From assembly GCA_039666455.1 (NCBI GenBank), contig JAVSLW010000035.1, positions 1 through 64,000 of the forward strand: a stretch of DNA of 64,000 nucleotides, given 5' to 3'. The stretch comes from Methanobacterium sp. (GTDB lineage: Archaea > Methanobacteriota > Methanobacteria > Methanobacteriales > Methanobacteriaceae). The stretch's first letter is position 1. Each line of letters starts with the position of its first letter. The position numbers and the translations under genes are program-made. Positions 63,963-64,000 of this stretch are shown here, in pieces. The notes beneath the pieces are model-generated. The model had not been told where the DNA came from. It did no database searches and was given only the letters and a program-made list of their open reading frames with translations.

Positions 63963-64000
63963 CTATTTCAATTTTCCAGTTATAACCACAATTTCTTCAA
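63963..64000 (-). CDS. Possible C-terminal end of a gene running off the window
   Basis: The last 38 bases read EEIVVITGKLK and a TAG on the minus strand. This could be the end of a gene beyond the window. The stretch is too short to name. Confidence 0.25.
   Translation of the reverse strand, partial: EEIVVITGKLK

Overview
The window is a low-GC archaeal chromosome segment that fits a hydrogenotrophic methanogen of the Methanobacteriales, probably Methanobacterium or a close relative. The evidence is the gene set: O-phosphoseryl-tRNA synthetase, thiol:fumarate reductase TfrA, F420H2 oxidase FprA, the coenzyme F430 enzyme CfbD, CTP-dependent riboflavin kinase, an ExoIII homologue closely resembling Methanothermobacter Mth212, archaeal RpoP, KEOPS Pcc1, prefoldin and VAT/Cdc48, plus a large beta-helix adhesin and a sortase. 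Assignments rest on reading translated sequence and motifs; no database search was run.

Layout. 1-3.4 kb is the conserved archaeal exosome/ribosome/RNA-polymerase operon (Rrp41 end, Rrp42, L37Ae, RpoP, Brix, Pcc1, prefoldin beta, DUF3194, HisA-like), convergent with VAT. 5.9-9.1 kb holds a PfkB kinase, a PIG-L deacetylase and a sortase with an extra PsbP-like domain. 9.3-9.7 kb is a dense array of short palindromes. 9.8-13.1 kb is a likely DNA-repair cluster (Mth212-like nuclease, MrfA-like helicase, SWIM protein). 13.4-29 kb carries a response regulator, GlmS, a purine/tetrapyrrole/SRP19 run (purC-purS-purQ-cobA-hemD-srp19), a RecJ-like DHH phosphoesterase, FprA, a sensor kinase, a UbiA prenyltransferase, a CDGSH protein and a K+ channel. 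29-44.5 kb holds an MBL hydrolase, DUF2121, an Fe-ADH, GatA, a CobB-like ATPase, ribB, ribK, endonuclease V, SepRS, TfrA, tRNA-Arg, a geranylgeranyl reductase interrupted by a stop codon, a ferredoxin and a TetR regulator. 44.6-53.5 kb includes a PAP2-like protein, an AIR-synthase-like protein, HisH, a nucleotidyltransferase-cupin fusion, CfbD and SfsA. 53.5-64 kb is the accessory end: small membrane proteins, the adhesin, a decayed tRNA-Ile, a complete insertion sequence, IS remnants, CbiE, a secreted C39-like peptidase with small membrane proteins, and a decayed second copy of that peptidase.

The most unusual signal is a family of short perfect palindromes, each with a 7-9 bp stem and nearly always a 3-nt loop, often flanked by GCC...GGC. 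They occur as an array of twelve (9367-9688), in frame inside the 5' end of the DHH gene (19811-19882), inside an IS transposase where one creates a stop codon (58697-58743), and between the C39-like gene and its downstream membrane gene (62495-62616). They behave like dispersed palindromic elements that can settle inside genes. A second theme is gene decay: an in-frame TGA in the geranylgeranyl reductase, a frameshift at the start of the MBL hydrolase, a frameshifted coiled-coil gene, several transposase remnants, and a cupin whose C-terminus is read antisense through a dead peptidase fragment.
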